A program made the position numbers and the translations under genes. 64,000 bases of DNA from an uncultured Anaerococcus sp. (GTDB lineage Bacteria; Bacillota; Clostridia; Tissierellales; Peptoniphilaceae), in NCBI GenBank assembly GCA_943914475.1, contig CALUCE010000008.1, positions 1-64,000 on the forward strand, read 5' to 3'. Shown here piece by piece: positions 28,315-37,620 of this stretch. How positions within the stretch are numbered: the stretch's first letter is position 1; the number at the start of each line of letters is the position of its first letter. The notes beneath the pieces are model-generated. The model was not told the origin of the DNA, searched no databases, and saw only the letters and a program-made list of their open reading frames with translations.

Positions 28315-30276
28315 ATGACGACGAACAAAAACAAAGACCACAAGAAAAATATAGACCTAGATTCGGTAATGAAAAAATATGACCTAGAATCCAATACCCG
28401 CCATTGGACAGGAAAATATGAAAAAATCCTAAAAACTTTACTAGCACTTTTCTCACTTTACTGTATCTATGTAACACTCTTTGCCACATTTTTAGAAGAG
28501 ATAAGACTTACCACATTTTTGGGAATGATAGTGCTTTTGGGCTACCTTCTCTACCCTGGCAAAAAAGGTGTTCAAAAAGAAAACCATATGCCCCTAGGTG
28601 ATATTATCCTAATGGTCCTAGGTTCAGCATCCTACTTTTATTATTCTGCCAATGCAGTGGATATTATTAACCAAGGAACAAGGTTTAATTGGTGGCAAAT
28701 ATTAATAGGTATAGTTGCCATCATATCCCTTTTCGAGCTAGCCCGTAGGTGCGTAGGACTGCCTATCCTTATAGTTGCTACATTTTTTATAATCTATGCC
28801 CTAGCCTATGGCCTTACCAACCCAGAGTTTTTGGGCAGGGTAAAGTATTTGGTTAGAAACCTCTTTTATACCAAAGAAGGAATTTTCTCAACACCTATTA
28901 ACGTAGCTTCCAAATTTATAGTAGTCTTTATTATCTTTGGAGCCTTTTTGGAAAAAACTGGAATTTCACAATTCTTTATAGACCTAGCCAATGGTATAGC
29001 AGGAAGATTTGCAGGAGGACCTGCCAAGGTAGCCGTAATATCATCCGCCCTATGCGGTATGGTCTCAGGTTCATCCGTTGGTAATACAGTGACCACAGGT
29101 TCTGTAACCATCCCAATGATGAAAAAAACAGGTTATGAAGCAGACTTTGCTGGCGCAGTAGAAGCATCAGCCTCAACAGGAGGCCAAATCATGCCACCTA
29201 TCATGGGGGCTGCAGCCTTCTTGATGGCAGACTTTGTAGGAGTCCCATATTCAGATATCATAAAAAGAGCCATCCTACCAGCAGTTTTATACTTTACAGG
29301 AATCTTTATATCAGTCCACCTGGAAGCCAAAAGACTAAACCTTAAGGGGATAGAAAAAGAAAAGCTTCCACATATGAAGGACTTACTAAAAAGAACCTAC
29401 CTCCTACTACCCTTGGTAGCCCTAGTTGTTTGGGTGTCAGGTAACTACATGACCATGCAAAAAGCAGCCTCCCTTGCCATCCTCCTTTCCATAGGAGTAT
29501 CTATCATAGACAAGAAAACAAGAATGTATCCGGCAAAAATCGTTGATGCATTGGCCCAAGGTGCCCAATCATCAATCACCGTTGCCACAGCCTGTGGTAT
29601 AGCAGGAATCATAGCAGGATCTATAACCATGACAGGTCTTGCCAATGAGTTAATCAACGGCATAGTAGCCCTTGCAGGAGATAGGCTAATCATAGCCCTA
29701 GTTTTGACCATGGTATGCTGTATTATCCTAGGCATGGGAGTTCCAACCACTGCCAACTACTGTATCATGGCAGCAACTACTGCCCCAATCTTAATCCGTA
29801 TGGGAGTACCAGTTTTGGCCAGCCACTTCTTTGTATTCTACTTTGGAATCGTAGCTGACATAACTCCACCGGTTGCCCTTGCAGCCTATGCAGGATCTGC
29901 CATAGCAGACTCAAACCCTATGAAGACAGCGGTAAATGCTTCAAAGCTTGCCATAGCTGTATTTATAGTTCCTTATATCTTTGCCTATAGTCCATCCATG
30001 TTGCTAATAGATACCAACGCCCTAGAAGTTGTAAGAATATCCATAACTTCCCTTATAGGAATCTTTGGAGTAGCAGCAGGACTTGAAGGATATCTCTTTA
30101 CAGATATGAAAATGATAAACCGTCTAGCCATAGTCTTTGGAGGACTAATGCTTATCCACCCAGGATCTATGACAGACCTAACAGGATCCCTTATAGTTAT
30201 AGGATCTTTGGTATATAACTATCAAATAAGCAAAAAAAGAGACAACAACCCAAGATTTGAAGCAGAAAAAGCATAA
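28315..30276 (+). CDS. TRAP transporter fused permease (DctQM type)
   Basis: Integral membrane component of 653 residues that couples solute uptake to an ion gradient. After a hydrophilic 40-residue start, the first part (about 45-200) corresponds to the small DctQ-like subunit, and the rest to the large DctM-like subunit with many helices. The fused 4TM/12TM form is the usual partner of TAXI receptors. Conserved stretches include SALCGMVSGSSVGNTVTTGS and GGQIMPPIMGAAAF, and GMGVPTTANY in the second half. AGGAGG precedes the ATG. The operon ends with a strong terminator. Confidence 0.93.
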   Translation: MTTNKNKDHKKNIDLDSVMKKYDLESNTRHWTGKYEKILKTLLALFSLYCIYVTLFATFLEEIRLTTFLGMIVLLGYLLYPGKKGVQKENHMPLGDIILMVLGSASYFYYSANAVDIINQGTRFNWWQILIGIVAIISLFELARRCVGLPILIVATFFIIYALAYGLTNPEFLGRVKYLVRNLFYTKEGIFSTPINVASKFIVVFIIFGAFLEKTGISQFFIDLANGIAGRFAGGPAKVAVISSALCGMVSGSSVGNTVTTGSVTIPMMKKTGYEADFAGAVEASASTGGQIMPPIMGAAAFLMADFVGVPYSDIIKRAILPAVLYFTGIFISVHLEAKRLNLKGIEKEKLPHMKDLLKRTYLLLPLVALVVWVSGNYMTMQKAASLAILLSIGVSIIDKKTRMYPAKIVDALAQGAQSSITVATACGIAGIIAGSITMTGLANELINGIVALAGDRLIIALVLTMVCCIILGMGVPTTANYCIMAATTAPILIRMGVPVLASHFFVFYFGIVADITPPVALAAYAGSAIADSNPMKTAVNASKLAIAVFIVPYIFAYSPSMLLIDTNALEVVRISITSLIGIFGVAAGLEGYLFTDMKMINRLAIVFGGLMLIHPGSMTDLTGSLIVIGSLVYNYQISKKRDNNPRFEAEKA

Positions 30277-30287
30277 AATCCCCATAG

Positions 30288-30324
30288 AAAAAGCTGTTAG
30301 GTTTTACTCCTAACAGCTTTTTTA
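30288..30324. terminator. Terminator of the TRAP operon
   Basis: AAAAGCTGTTAGG (to 30301) pairs with CCTAACAGCTTTT (from 30309); T-run on the plus strand and A-run on the left, so it can serve both directions. Confidence 0.9.
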
Positions 30325-30337
30325 TGTCCAAAATTTT

Positions 30338-30841
30338 CTAGTCTTCTTTTTTATTCTTTCTATCTTTTCTTACATCCTTAAAAGTCTCATAACCCTCGGC
30401 CATATCCTCCATCTTGCTTTGGTTTTTCTCCCTGGTTTTGGAAAAGGCTGGGGTGATTTTACCATTTTTCTTTAGATAAACTAGGTCGTATTTTTTAAGG
30501 CTCATCTCCCTATAGGCCTTGTCCTTAACTTCTATGGTTTTTTCCTGGTCTTTTTTGTCAACTATAGTCACTTCATAGCTGTCCTTATCCTTATTGTAGG
30601 AAGATGATTTTACAGCATAGGCAAAATTTCTAAGCTGATCATTTACATCCTGGTCTATTTTCTTTCCTAGAAAATATCCAATAAGCATGCAAAAAACTAT
30701 GGCTCCAATTATCCAAGCTATTTGATAGGAAGTTTTTGACCCTAAAAGAACTCCAAAAACCGTCCCAAAAACAATACCATAGCCCAAGGACCTGGTGGTA
30801 AATTTGTTGGTTATTGGAGGATTTTTTTGATTGTTATACAT
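30338..30841 (-). CDS. Small membrane protein of unknown function
   Basis: 167 residues. Two hydrophobic segments (about 19-35 and 41-59) with a Gly-rich first helix are followed by a charged cytoplasmic-looking domain of about 100 residues with SYEVTIVDKKDQEKTIEV and a Lys/Asp-rich tail. No recognised family. GGAGCAGAC precedes the ATG. It stands alone between convergent terminators and the decarboxylase gene. Confidence 0.7.
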   Translation of the reverse strand: MYNNQKNPPITNKFTTRSLGYGIVFGTVFGVLLGSKTSYQIAWIIGAIVFCMLIGYFLGKKIDQDVNDQLRNFAYAVKSSSYNKDKDSYEVTIVDKKDQEKTIEVKDKAYREMSLKKYDLVYLKKNGKITPAFSKTREKNQSKMEDMAEGYETFKDVRKDRKNKKED

Positions 30842-30927
30842 GTCTGCTCCTTATTTGACTATTGTCTTTATCATATTCTAATAAATATTATAGACTATAA
30901 GAAGCTCCTTACAAAATTTTTCCTTAT

Positions 30928-30955
30928 TAAAAAAGCCCACCTTTTGGATGAGCTT
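30928..30955 (-). terminator. Terminator of the decarboxylase gene
   Basis: On the minus strand AAGCTCATC pairs with GGTGGGCTT (two G-U pairs), followed by TTTTTT; the arm at 30947-30955 lies just after the stop codon. Confidence 0.8.
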
Positions 30956-30959
30956 GGTT

Positions 30960-32327
30960 TTATTTTGTTGTTTCTACTACTATTTCTATAGCCTTGTCTA
31001 TATCTGTTTTTGGGTTTAGGAAGGCTAGTCTTAGGATGGTTTCTCCATCTATGGATGAAGGAAGGCATAAGATTTTTCCTTCTAGGGCAAGCTTGTGGGA
31101 CCAAGTATCATAGTCTTCTTTTTTCCAGCCCTTTCTTTTAAATACTACTATGGATAGTGTTGGTTCCATAACTAGGTCTAGGTGGTCGGCATCTTTTATT
31201 GCTTGGGCACATTTTCTGGCATTGGCTAGGCAGGTTTCTATGGCTTCTGTGTATTTATTGCTACCATAGGTTACCAAGGAATACCACAAAGGAAGTCCTC
31301 TGGTTCTTCTTGATAGGTGGATAGCCATGTCTGATGGGTTTATTTCTGTATGGTCTACTCCGTCCAAATATTCTGCGTGTTGGGAGAAAGTTTGGTAAAC
31401 ATTTTTAGAAGATCTATAAACCAACATACAGCAATCATATGGGGCAAAAAGCCACTTGTGGGGATCTACTATAAAGGAATCTGCCTCTTCTATTCCCTTA
31501 TAAAGGTCTCTGACACTTGGTGCAAGAAGACCTGCTCCCCCGTAGGCTCCGTCTATATGTAGCCAAAGCTTATTATCCTTACATACCTTGGATATGGATT
31601 CCAAATCATCTATAACTCCGGTATTGGTTGTTCCTGTTGTTGCTACAACTGCAAAGATACCTTGAAAGTTTTCCAAAAGATTTTTTACACTTTCTCCTGT
31701 CATCCTTCCATCCTTGTCAGTTTTGGCTGTCAAAACTTCTATATCCAAAACCTTGGCTATGGTTTTTACAGATGAGTGGGTATCCTTGGAAATGATTAGC
31801 TTGTAGCCATCGTCTGGTCTACCATTTGGATACCTGCCTTCTTTTTTCCAAACATTTCTGGCATGGTCTCTGGCACAGGCAAGAGCTGATAGGTTGCCGT
31901 GGGTTCCTCCTGAAACAAAGGTTCCTATAGCGTCTTCTGGCCAACCAAGTTTCTTTTTCATCCAGTTTATGACTTGATTTTCAGCATAGATTGCTCCCGC
32001 TCCAGCTTCCCAAAATCCTCCAAAAACATTGGCAGCAGACACTACCTCATCAAAGGCTACGGCCGCCTTGGTTGGGGCACTTGGTATATAGGCAAAGTTC
32101 ATAGGGTCATCTGATGAACGAGTTGCCAAATTTAAATCTTCAAAAATCTCAAGGGCTTTCTTTGGTCCTAGCCCATCTTCTGTGATGGTCTCACCCACCA
32201 TCTTCCTTAGTTGATTTGCAGAAAGTGCAGTAGTTTTTGGATCTGATCCAGAAACCGTTCTCTTTCTTGCCCAATCAAGGGTAAGCTCAACTGCCTCATC
32301 TTCGTGGGGCCAAAAATTATTTTTCAT
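30960..32327 (-). CDS. Pyridoxal phosphate-dependent amino acid decarboxylase (group II)
   Basis: Cytosolic PLP enzyme of 455 residues in the group II decarboxylase family (aromatic-amino-acid, glutamate, diaminobutyrate). Visible motifs: TFVSGGTHGNLSAL (phosphate binding), LHIDGAYGG (Asp pairing with the pyridine nitrogen) and FIVDPHKWLFAP (Schiff-base Lys). The Actinobacteria-like NFAYIPSAPTKAAVAFDEVV block is present. The amino acid substrate is not deducible; biogenic amine formation with acid resistance or proton-motive benefit would be the usual reason. There is no adjacent antiporter, which such systems often have. GAGGTG precedes the ATG. Confidence 0.88.
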   Translation of the reverse strand: MKNNFWPHEDEAVELTLDWARKRTVSGSDPKTTALSANQLRKMVGETITEDGLGPKKALEIFEDLNLATRSSDDPMNFAYIPSAPTKAAVAFDEVVSAANVFGGFWEAGAGAIYAENQVINWMKKKLGWPEDAIGTFVSGGTHGNLSALACARDHARNVWKKEGRYPNGRPDDGYKLIISKDTHSSVKTIAKVLDIEVLTAKTDKDGRMTGESVKNLLENFQGIFAVVATTGTTNTGVIDDLESISKVCKDNKLWLHIDGAYGGAGLLAPSVRDLYKGIEEADSFIVDPHKWLFAPYDCCMLVYRSSKNVYQTFSQHAEYLDGVDHTEINPSDMAIHLSRRTRGLPLWYSLVTYGSNKYTEAIETCLANARKCAQAIKDADHLDLVMEPTLSIVVFKRKGWKKEDYDTWSHKLALEGKILCLPSSIDGETILRLAFLNPKTDIDKAIEIVVETTK

Positions 32328-32486
32328 AGTTCACCTCAAAATTATTAATATATTTAAATTTCTTCTCATAAAATAAGATACAAGAAAAAGTAAAGGTCTG
32401 CAAGAGCGTGCCTTGCATTATTAAAGTGGGAAAGAACTTGTAAAAAATTATATTTATTGGCAAAAAATTTAAAAATGTGACTTAGG

Positions 32487-32515
32487 TTACATAAATTAGG
32501 GTAAATTTATATTAT
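32487..32515 (+). promoter_or_regulatory. Ferredoxin promoter
   Basis: TTACAT (32487-32492), 17-bp spacer, TATTAT (32510-32515), about 50 bp upstream of the start codon. Confidence 0.6.
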
Positions 32516-32567
32516 ACTTAAGACAGAAAAGGTAAAAACATATGAGCCCAGGAAAGGAGGCGATATA

Positions 32568-32756
32568 ATGAAATTTAGAGTTAACGAAGGATGTATCGGT
32601 TGTGGTATGTGCGAATCTACCTGTCCAGAAGTTTTTTCTATGACAGATGAAGGAGTAGCCGTAGCTATCGAAGGCGATGTGCCAGCAGACGTTGAAGACT
32701 CTGCACAAGAAGCCTTAGAAGGATGCCCAGTTGGAGTTATAGAAGAAGTAGAATAA
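32568..32756 (+). CDS. Ferredoxin, single [4Fe-4S] cluster
   Basis: Small cytosolic electron carrier of 62 residues. CIGCGMCESTCPE supplies the first three cysteines and the fourth comes from ALEGCPVGVIEE, so one [4Fe-4S] cluster is predicted; the second-cluster cysteines of 2[4Fe-4S] ferredoxins are absent. The composition is very acidic, as usual. AAGGAGGCGATATA precedes the ATG, a near-ideal ribosome site consistent with high expression. Its own promoter and terminator frame it as a single gene. Confidence 0.95.
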   Translation: MKFRVNEGCIGCGMCESTCPEVFSMTDEGVAVAIEGDVPADVEDSAQEALEGCPVGVIEEVE

Positions 32757-32802
32757 AAAAATAAATGAGTACCAAAAATAAAATATCTTACTAGATTTAT
32801 AC

Positions 32803-32839
32803 AATCAGCTCGCAGGGATAAACTGTGGGCTGATTTTTT
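32803..32839 (+). terminator. Ferredoxin terminator
   Basis: AATCAGCTC (32803-32811) pairs with GGGCTGATT (32827-32835) with one G-U, followed by TTTT. Confidence 0.85.
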
Positions 32840-32871
32840 GTCGCTATTGTCTCACAACCACTATTGTATTT

Positions 32872-32968
32872 GGGGACGGACCTAAAGGTCTGATTTTTTA
32901 AATTTTATATAACTTTTAACACAAATATTTTCCATATTATTTGACTTCGAACTTGATGTGACGTCCCC
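32872..32968. repeat. Possible MITE- or REP-like relic with inverted ends
   Basis: GGGGACG (32872-32878) and CGTCCCC (32962-32968) form 7-bp inverted ends of a 97-bp segment. Inside is a small terminator-like hairpin (GGACC, loop TAAA, GGTCT, then T-run). A second hairpin (GGTGCCAT with TGGCACC) lies just to the right. GGGGACGG ends are common in REP-type elements of Clostridia; here there is only one copy, so the call is tentative. Nothing coding is seen in 32840..33060. Confidence 0.35.
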
Positions 32969-33060
32969 GGTTTCAAAAGGCTTGCCCTCAGCTCACTATG
33001 GTGCCATTACTTTATGTGGCACCAGCCAATACTTTCTTAAGGATTAAACACATCCTTCAT

Positions 33061-33099
33061 AAAAAAATTCCCCATCATTTGGATTGAGGGGAAATTTTT
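33061..33099 (-). terminator. Terminator overlapping the end of potD
   Basis: On the minus strand AAATTTCCCC pairs with GGGGAATTT and is followed by TTTTT. The first arm lies within the last codons of potD and the stop codon is in the loop region. Confidence 0.8.
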
Positions 33100-34157
33100 A
33101 GCTCTAGGAACAAATCATTGTATAGGATTGTTGATTCCTGGCCTAGATTTTCGAAGACTTCTAGCTTATTTATTATATTGTCCGGCGTATATAGAGTTGG
33201 ATCTTCTAGGGCCTCTGGGTCCAAAAGCTCCTTGGCTTTTTTGTTTGGGGTTGAATACCAGATATATTCTGCGTTCTTGGCAGCAACTTCTGGTCTTAAA
33301 AGATACGAAATCAGAGCATAGGCTCCTTCCTTATTCTTGGCTGTTTTTGGTATAACCAGGGTATCAAACCAAATATTTGACCCCTCCTTGGGAATGGCAT
33401 AGGCTAGGTTTTCATTTTCTTCTAAGGCAAGGGCTGCATCTCCATTAAAACAAATACCCACACTTGCTTCTCCCTGGGTCAGATACATCCTTATCTCATC
33501 TGCAAGGATGGCTTTTACATTTTTCATAAAACCCTTGAGGTCATCTCTGACTTGTTTTAGTATCTTTTCATCCTTGGTATTAAGGGAATATCCATTGGCC
33601 AAAAGTCCAATTCCCAAGGTCTCCCTTGCCCCATCAAAGATTAAAATCTCGCCTTCAAATTTCTTATCCCAGAGATTTCTCCAAGATTCAAAATCTTCTG
33701 CTTTGTATTTGGTCTTGTCATAAACTATGCCAAGACTTCCCCAAAAATATGGAACTGAATAAACATTTCCCTTATCATAGGGAAAATCCATAAACCTAGG
33801 ATCTATATTTTCAAGCCCCCTTATCTTTGAATGATCTAGGGGTAAAAGTAAGTTCTTTTCTCTCATCATTTCCACAGTATAGTCTGAAGGCACTACCAAG
33901 TCATAGGAAGTAGCTCCTTGTTCAACCTTGGTAATCATGGCTTCATTTGAATCAAAGGTTTCATAGACCACCTTGTAGCCAGTTTCTTTTTCAAAGTCTT
34001 TCAAAATTTCAAGGTCAATATAGTCTCCCCAATTATAAAAATATATGGTATTTGAAGAAGCTGACCCAGTATTGTTAGGACTTAGGATATTTCTACTAAG
34101 GAAAAAAAGGACGATTAGGCCTATAACTCCTAGGAAAAATTTATAAACTTTATTCAT
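33075..34157 (-). CDS. potD: Spermidine/putrescine ABC transporter, substrate-binding protein
   Basis: Extracellular polyamine-binding component, 360 residues. It has an N-terminal hydrophobic signal/anchor (FFLGVIGLIVLFFLSRNIL) without a lipobox Cys, so it may be membrane-tethered. IYFYNWGDYIDLEILKDFEK and YDLVVPSDYTVEMM are classic PotD/PotF features, and YFWGSLGIVYDKT lines the cleft. The start overlaps the stop of potC by 4 nt (ATGA), so it is translated from the same mRNA. It is the last gene of the operon, with the terminator starting inside its coding end. Confidence 0.93.
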   Translation of the reverse strand: MNKVYKFFLGVIGLIVLFFLSRNILSPNNTGSASSNTIYFYNWGDYIDLEILKDFEKETGYKVVYETFDSNEAMITKVEQGATSYDLVVPSDYTVEMMREKNLLLPLDHSKIRGLENIDPRFMDFPYDKGNVYSVPYFWGSLGIVYDKTKYKAEDFESWRNLWDKKFEGEILIFDGARETLGIGLLANGYSLNTKDEKILKQVRDDLKGFMKNVKAILADEIRMYLTQGEASVGICFNGDAALALEENENLAYAIPKEGSNIWFDTLVIPKTAKNKEGAYALISYLLRPEVAAKNAEYIWYSTPNKKAKELLDPEALEDPTLYTPDNIINKLEVFENLGQESTILYNDLFLELKISPQSK

Positions 34158-34957
34158 TTTCTCCTCCTTAGCATGGCTTCTTCTCTTTTTTGGATGAAGT
34201 AATAACCCAAAACTAGTCCCAAGGATAGGATAAACATAAGGGTGGATAGGGCGTTTATTTCTAGGGAAACCCCTGCCCTAACCCTGGAATATATTTCCAC
34301 AGAAAGAGTAGAAAATCCTGATCCTGTTACAAAAAAGGTAACTGCAAAATCATCCAAGGAATAAGTTAAGGCCATAAAAAATCCTGTAAATATTCCTGGT
34401 GCCAAATTAGGCAGGATAATTTTATTTAAAATTTGCATATCGCTTGCTCCCAAGTCTTCTGCAGCCTTGATCATGTTGGATTTTAAACTGTAAAGTCTTG
34501 GCAAAACCATAAGAACAACTATTGGTACAGAAAATGCCAGGTGGGCCAAAAGCACCGTCCAAAATCCCATAGGCAAGGGCAAAAATAGGGTAAATAATAC
34601 CAAAAATGAAGCCCCCATCATAACATCCGGCATAACCATAAGGATATTGTTAAGAGTTAGGATATTCTCCTTGGTCTTTTTTGACTTCAAATAATATATG
34701 GAAATCGCCCCAATAGTTCCAACTATAGTCGCAAGCAGGGATGATAGTAAGGCTATAATCAAGGTATTAAAAACTATAACCCAAAGCCTGGTATCTTCAA
34801 AAACTGCCCCATAGTGTTTGAAGGAAAAACCTTGGAAGGAATTCATGGTCTTGCCTGAGTTGAAGGAATAGAAAATCAGGTAAAAAATCGGCAAATATAA
34901 GATTATAAATACAAAAATCAAATATAAATTTGATAGTTTAAACTTTCTTTTTCCCAT
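34154..34957 (-). CDS. potC: Spermidine/putrescine ABC transporter, permease
   Basis: Membrane-spanning permease of 267 residues with about six helices. The ABC-coupling EAA loop is visible as AAEDLGASDMQILNKIILPN (near residue 178). YSFNSGKTMNSFQGFS in the first external loop is typical of PotC rather than PotB. It overlaps both neighbours (1 nt with potB, 4 nt with potD), which fixes its place in a tightly coupled operon. Confidence 0.93.
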   Translation of the reverse strand: MGKRKFKLSNLYLIFVFIILYLPIFYLIFYSFNSGKTMNSFQGFSFKHYGAVFEDTRLWVIVFNTLIIALLSSLLATIVGTIGAISIYYLKSKKTKENILTLNNILMVMPDVMMGASFLVLFTLFLPLPMGFWTVLLAHLAFSVPIVVLMVLPRLYSLKSNMIKAAEDLGASDMQILNKIILPNLAPGIFTGFFMALTYSLDDFAVTFFVTGSGFSTLSVEIYSRVRAGVSLEINALSTLMFILSLGLVLGYYFIQKREEAMLRRRK

Positions 34958-35748
34958 TATTTCCTCCTTTTCCTAGCATTTAAAATAACCATAACTATAA
35001 ACATCAAAAGTATTAAGATAATACCAATTGTCGATCCCATACCCCAGTTTTGAGTCACCAAATAGTGCTCTTCCACTGCAGTTCCCAGGGTGATAATCTT
35101 GTTTCCTCCTATAATCCTTGTAATTAAAAATAAGGAAAGTGAAGGAATAAAAACTGCCTGTACTCCAGCTATAACCCCATCCATGGAAAGAGGAAGGATT
35201 ATTCTCTTAAAAGTTTGCGCAGAGCTTGCTCCCAAATCCTTTGAAGCAATCACATACTCATCAGGTATGGACTCCAAGGCCCTAAAGATAGGCAAAATCA
35301 TAAAGGGAAGCTCCACATAGGATGCCACCAAAATAAAGGCTGGGTTAGTAAAAAGTATCCCCTCTGAAGCCAGTCCCAAAATACTCGCTATCTTTCCATG
35401 CCTATTTAAAAGTCCTATAAAGGCATAGGCCTTTAAAAGTAGGTTGATCCACGTTGGCAGTGTGACCAAGAGCAACCAAAAGTCCTTGTTTTTGCTTGAC
35501 TTTAAAAAGTAGGCAAAGGGATAGGAAATAAGCAAGGTAAGACCTGTAATTAAAAAGGCTGTCAAAAATGAATTTGCCGTCATCAAAAGATATGATGGAT
35601 TGCCAAAGTAAGCCCTATAATTGTCCAGGGTGAAATTTCCATATATGTCCTTAAAAGACTGGAAAAACAAGAGAATGATTGGAGCTATAACAAAAAGTCC
35701 AATCCAAAGATAATAGACTGCAGACAGTCCCCTATATTTTTTCCCCAT
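34957..35748 (-). CDS. potB: Spermidine/putrescine ABC transporter, permease
   Basis: Second permease subunit, 263 residues and about six helices, forming the channel with PotC. The EAA loop reads ASKDLGASSAQTFKRIILPL; FFQSFKDIYGNFTLDNYRAYF is the first external segment, and TLPTWINLLLKAYAFIGLL is characteristic of PotB. Its start overlaps the potA stop by one base, and it ends one base into potC. Confidence 0.93.
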   Translation of the reverse strand: MGKKYRGLSAVYYLWIGLFVIAPIILLFFQSFKDIYGNFTLDNYRAYFGNPSYLLMTANSFLTAFLITGLTLLISYPFAYFLKSSKNKDFWLLLVTLPTWINLLLKAYAFIGLLNRHGKIASILGLASEGILFTNPAFILVASYVELPFMILPIFRALESIPDEYVIASKDLGASSAQTFKRIILPLSMDGVIAGVQAVFIPSLSLFLITRIIGGNKIITLGTAVEEHYLVTQNWGMGSTIGIILILLMFIVMVILNARKRRK

Positions 35749-36851
35749 TATTCACCCCCTGCATATTTCTCAATTCTCTTATCAAAGTCATCTTCAGACT
35801 CATTAAACCTCATTACGTGGATATCTTCAGGATCTATGTCTATACCGACTATGTCGTCTTCTTCATAGTTTCTGGTTGTATGAATCTTCCACATAAAATC
35901 TCTCTCATCATAGCAAATAAGCTCATTAAAGACTCCACGGAAAAGTATATTATCAATCTTTGCCTTGATATCTGCATCCTTTGGATTAACCAAGGTTACA
36001 TCTTCAGGCCTTATAACAACCTCGGCCCTTTCTCCATTTGGAATACCAGCATCAGAACATTTAAAGTCTTTGCCAGCAAATTCCACCAAATAATCATCCT
36101 TCATCACAGCCTCAAGGATATTTGATTCTCCTATAAATTGGGCTACATAGCGGTTGATTGGCTCATTATAAATATCATTTGGAGGACCAGATTGGACAAT
36201 CTCCCCCTTATCCATTACAAAAATCCAATCACTCATAGCAAGGGCCTCTTCCTGGTCATGGGTAACAAAAACAAAGGTGATCCCAAGTTCCCATTGGAGG
36301 TCACGAAGAAGAACCTGCATGGACTTTCTTAATTTCATATCAAGAGCAGACAAAGGCTCATCAAGGAGCAAAACTTCAGGCTTGTTGACAATGGCCCTGG
36401 CTATGGCCACCCTTTGCTGTTGACCACCAGACATTTCGTGGATTTTCCTCTTAGAAAAACCAGAAAGCTGAACCATATCAAGAGCCTCTTCTACCTCTTT
36501 TTTGATAATAGCCTTGTCAACTCCCTTGATATCAAGACCAAAAGCCACATTATCATAGACATTCATATGAGGGAAAAGAGAATAGTTTTGAAAAACTGTA
36601 TTAACCTTTCTCTTGGCAGGAGGCAAATCATTTACATCCTCCCCATTTATATAAACATGCCCACGACTAGGCTCCACAAAACCCGCTATAATATTTAAAA
36701 TAGTAGTCTTCCCACATCCCGAAGGACCAAGGAGAGTATAAAACTTCCCCTTCTCAAGTTCTATATCTACAGATTTTAAAACCTCTTCATCATCATAAAC
36801 CTTGTTAACAGATCTTAAAACCACAGAATATTTGTCAAAATTCTCAACCAT
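35748..36851 (-). CDS. potA: Spermidine/putrescine ABC transporter, ATP-binding protein
   Basis: ATPase that powers polyamine import, about 367 residues. Walker [10 protein letters not shown], signature [15 protein letters not shown] and Walker [13 protein letters not shown] are all present, with a C-terminal TOBE-like regulatory domain (about 270-350, [17 protein letters not shown]). The start at 36851 is preferred over an upstream in-frame GTG at 36863, because GAGG just upstream of 36851 would otherwise lie inside the gene. First gene of potABCD; a palindrome covers its promoter. Confidence 0.94.
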   Translation of the reverse strand: MVENFDKYSVVLRSVNKVYDDEEVLKSVDIELEKGKFYTLLGPSGCGKTTILNIIAGFVEPSRGHVYINGEDVNDLPPAKRKVNTVFQNYSLFPHMNVYDNVAFGLDIKGVDKAIIKKEVEEALDMVQLSGFSKRKIHEMSGGQQQRVAIARAIVNKPEVLLLDEPLSALDMKLRKSMQVLLRDLQWELGITFVFVTHDQEEALAMSDWIFVMDKGEIVQSGPPNDIYNEPINRYVAQFIGESNILEAVMKDDYLVEFAGKDFKCSDAGIPNGERAEVVIRPEDVTLVNPKDADIKAKIDNILFRGVFNELICYDERDFMWKIHTTRNYEEDDIVGIDIDPEDIHVMRFNESEDDFDKRIEKYAGGE

Positions 36852-36934
36852 AATTAACCTCACAAAATATAATAAAATGATAAAATTTCAAAGGCAAAAC
36901 CCCTTACAAATCCCTAGATTCTATCCTTATCACA

Positions 36935-36971
36935 ATAATAGTATTTTAACATAAATTTACAAAATTTATGT
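36935..36971 (-). promoter_or_regulatory. potABCD promoter with palindromic operator
   Basis: Minus strand TTGTAA (36957-36962), 16-bp spacer, TATTAT (36935-36940). The -35 lies in the centre of a perfect inverted repeat: ACATAAATTT (36949-36958), ACA, AAATTTATGT (36962-36971). A repressor dimer bound there would block RNA polymerase; the regulator is unknown. Confidence 0.55.
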
Positions 36972-37044
36972 AAGAATTTGAAGAAAATTTACTGTTTTGG
37001 CGAAGAAATTTTTCCAATCAAAAAGAGATGGTCTCCCACCTCTT

Positions 37045-37620
37045 CTATAAGTCTTCTTCTATTTTTTCTGCTCTTATAGTAAATCTTGTTGACCTATCCC
37101 AAATATTACATGTAAACAAACTAAGGTCATATTCTGTATTTATCATTTCTTCTTCATCTAAGCCATCAATTATCTCTATGGCTACAACTTCATAAGATAT
37201 TTTCCTTCCCAAAACGTCTACAAAAATGATTTCATCTTTGTTTTTAAGTTCTGGCAAGTCTCCAAAATGACTCTTATAATTATGAGCCATAAAAATTAAA
37301 GGTTGATCATATCTTTTCCCCTTGTATCTATTAGGATAAAACTTCATAAGATCGTAAGACCAATCAGCTGTAATCGGAAGACTTTTATTTAATGAAGGAA
37401 TCTCTAGTCTCCCTATAAAATCTATACCATCTATATTTTCACTTGGTATATTTAGGTCTAATTCTTCTTTCGGGAGAGTTTTCTCTTCATTTGGTAAATC
37501 TTTAATAATTTTTTTTGAAGAAAATTCTGCTTCTTTTGTTAGTTTTATATTATATAAACAAAGGCTAAGTCCTGCTACTATTAATAAAGATCCTATAAGT
37601 GTAAAGAATTTATTTTTCAT
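37045..37620 (-). CDS. Sortase (non-class-C) of the pilus locus
   Basis: Transpeptidase of 191 residues with an N-terminal membrane anchor (KFFTLIGSLLIVAGLSLCLY). The triad is visible: His in FMAHNYKSHFG, Cys in LSLFTCNIWDRS, and Arg in RFTIRAEK. The Cys motif lacks the TLxTC form of class A/C enzymes, and there is no lid, so it may act as the housekeeping-like or base-attaching sortase of this pilus. The start at 37620 overlaps the stop of the LPQTG gene (ATGA), with GGAAGG upstream; the open frame continues 21 codons further. Last gene of the operon. Confidence 0.88.
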   Translation of the reverse strand: MKNKFFTLIGSLLIVAGLSLCLYNIKLTKEAEFSSKKIIKDLPNEEKTLPKEELDLNIPSENIDGIDFIGRLEIPSLNKSLPITADWSYDLMKFYPNRYKGKRYDQPLIFMAHNYKSHFGDLPELKNKDEIIFVDVLGRKISYEVVAIEIIDGLDEEEMINTEYDLSLFTCNIWDRSTRFTIRAEKIEEDL

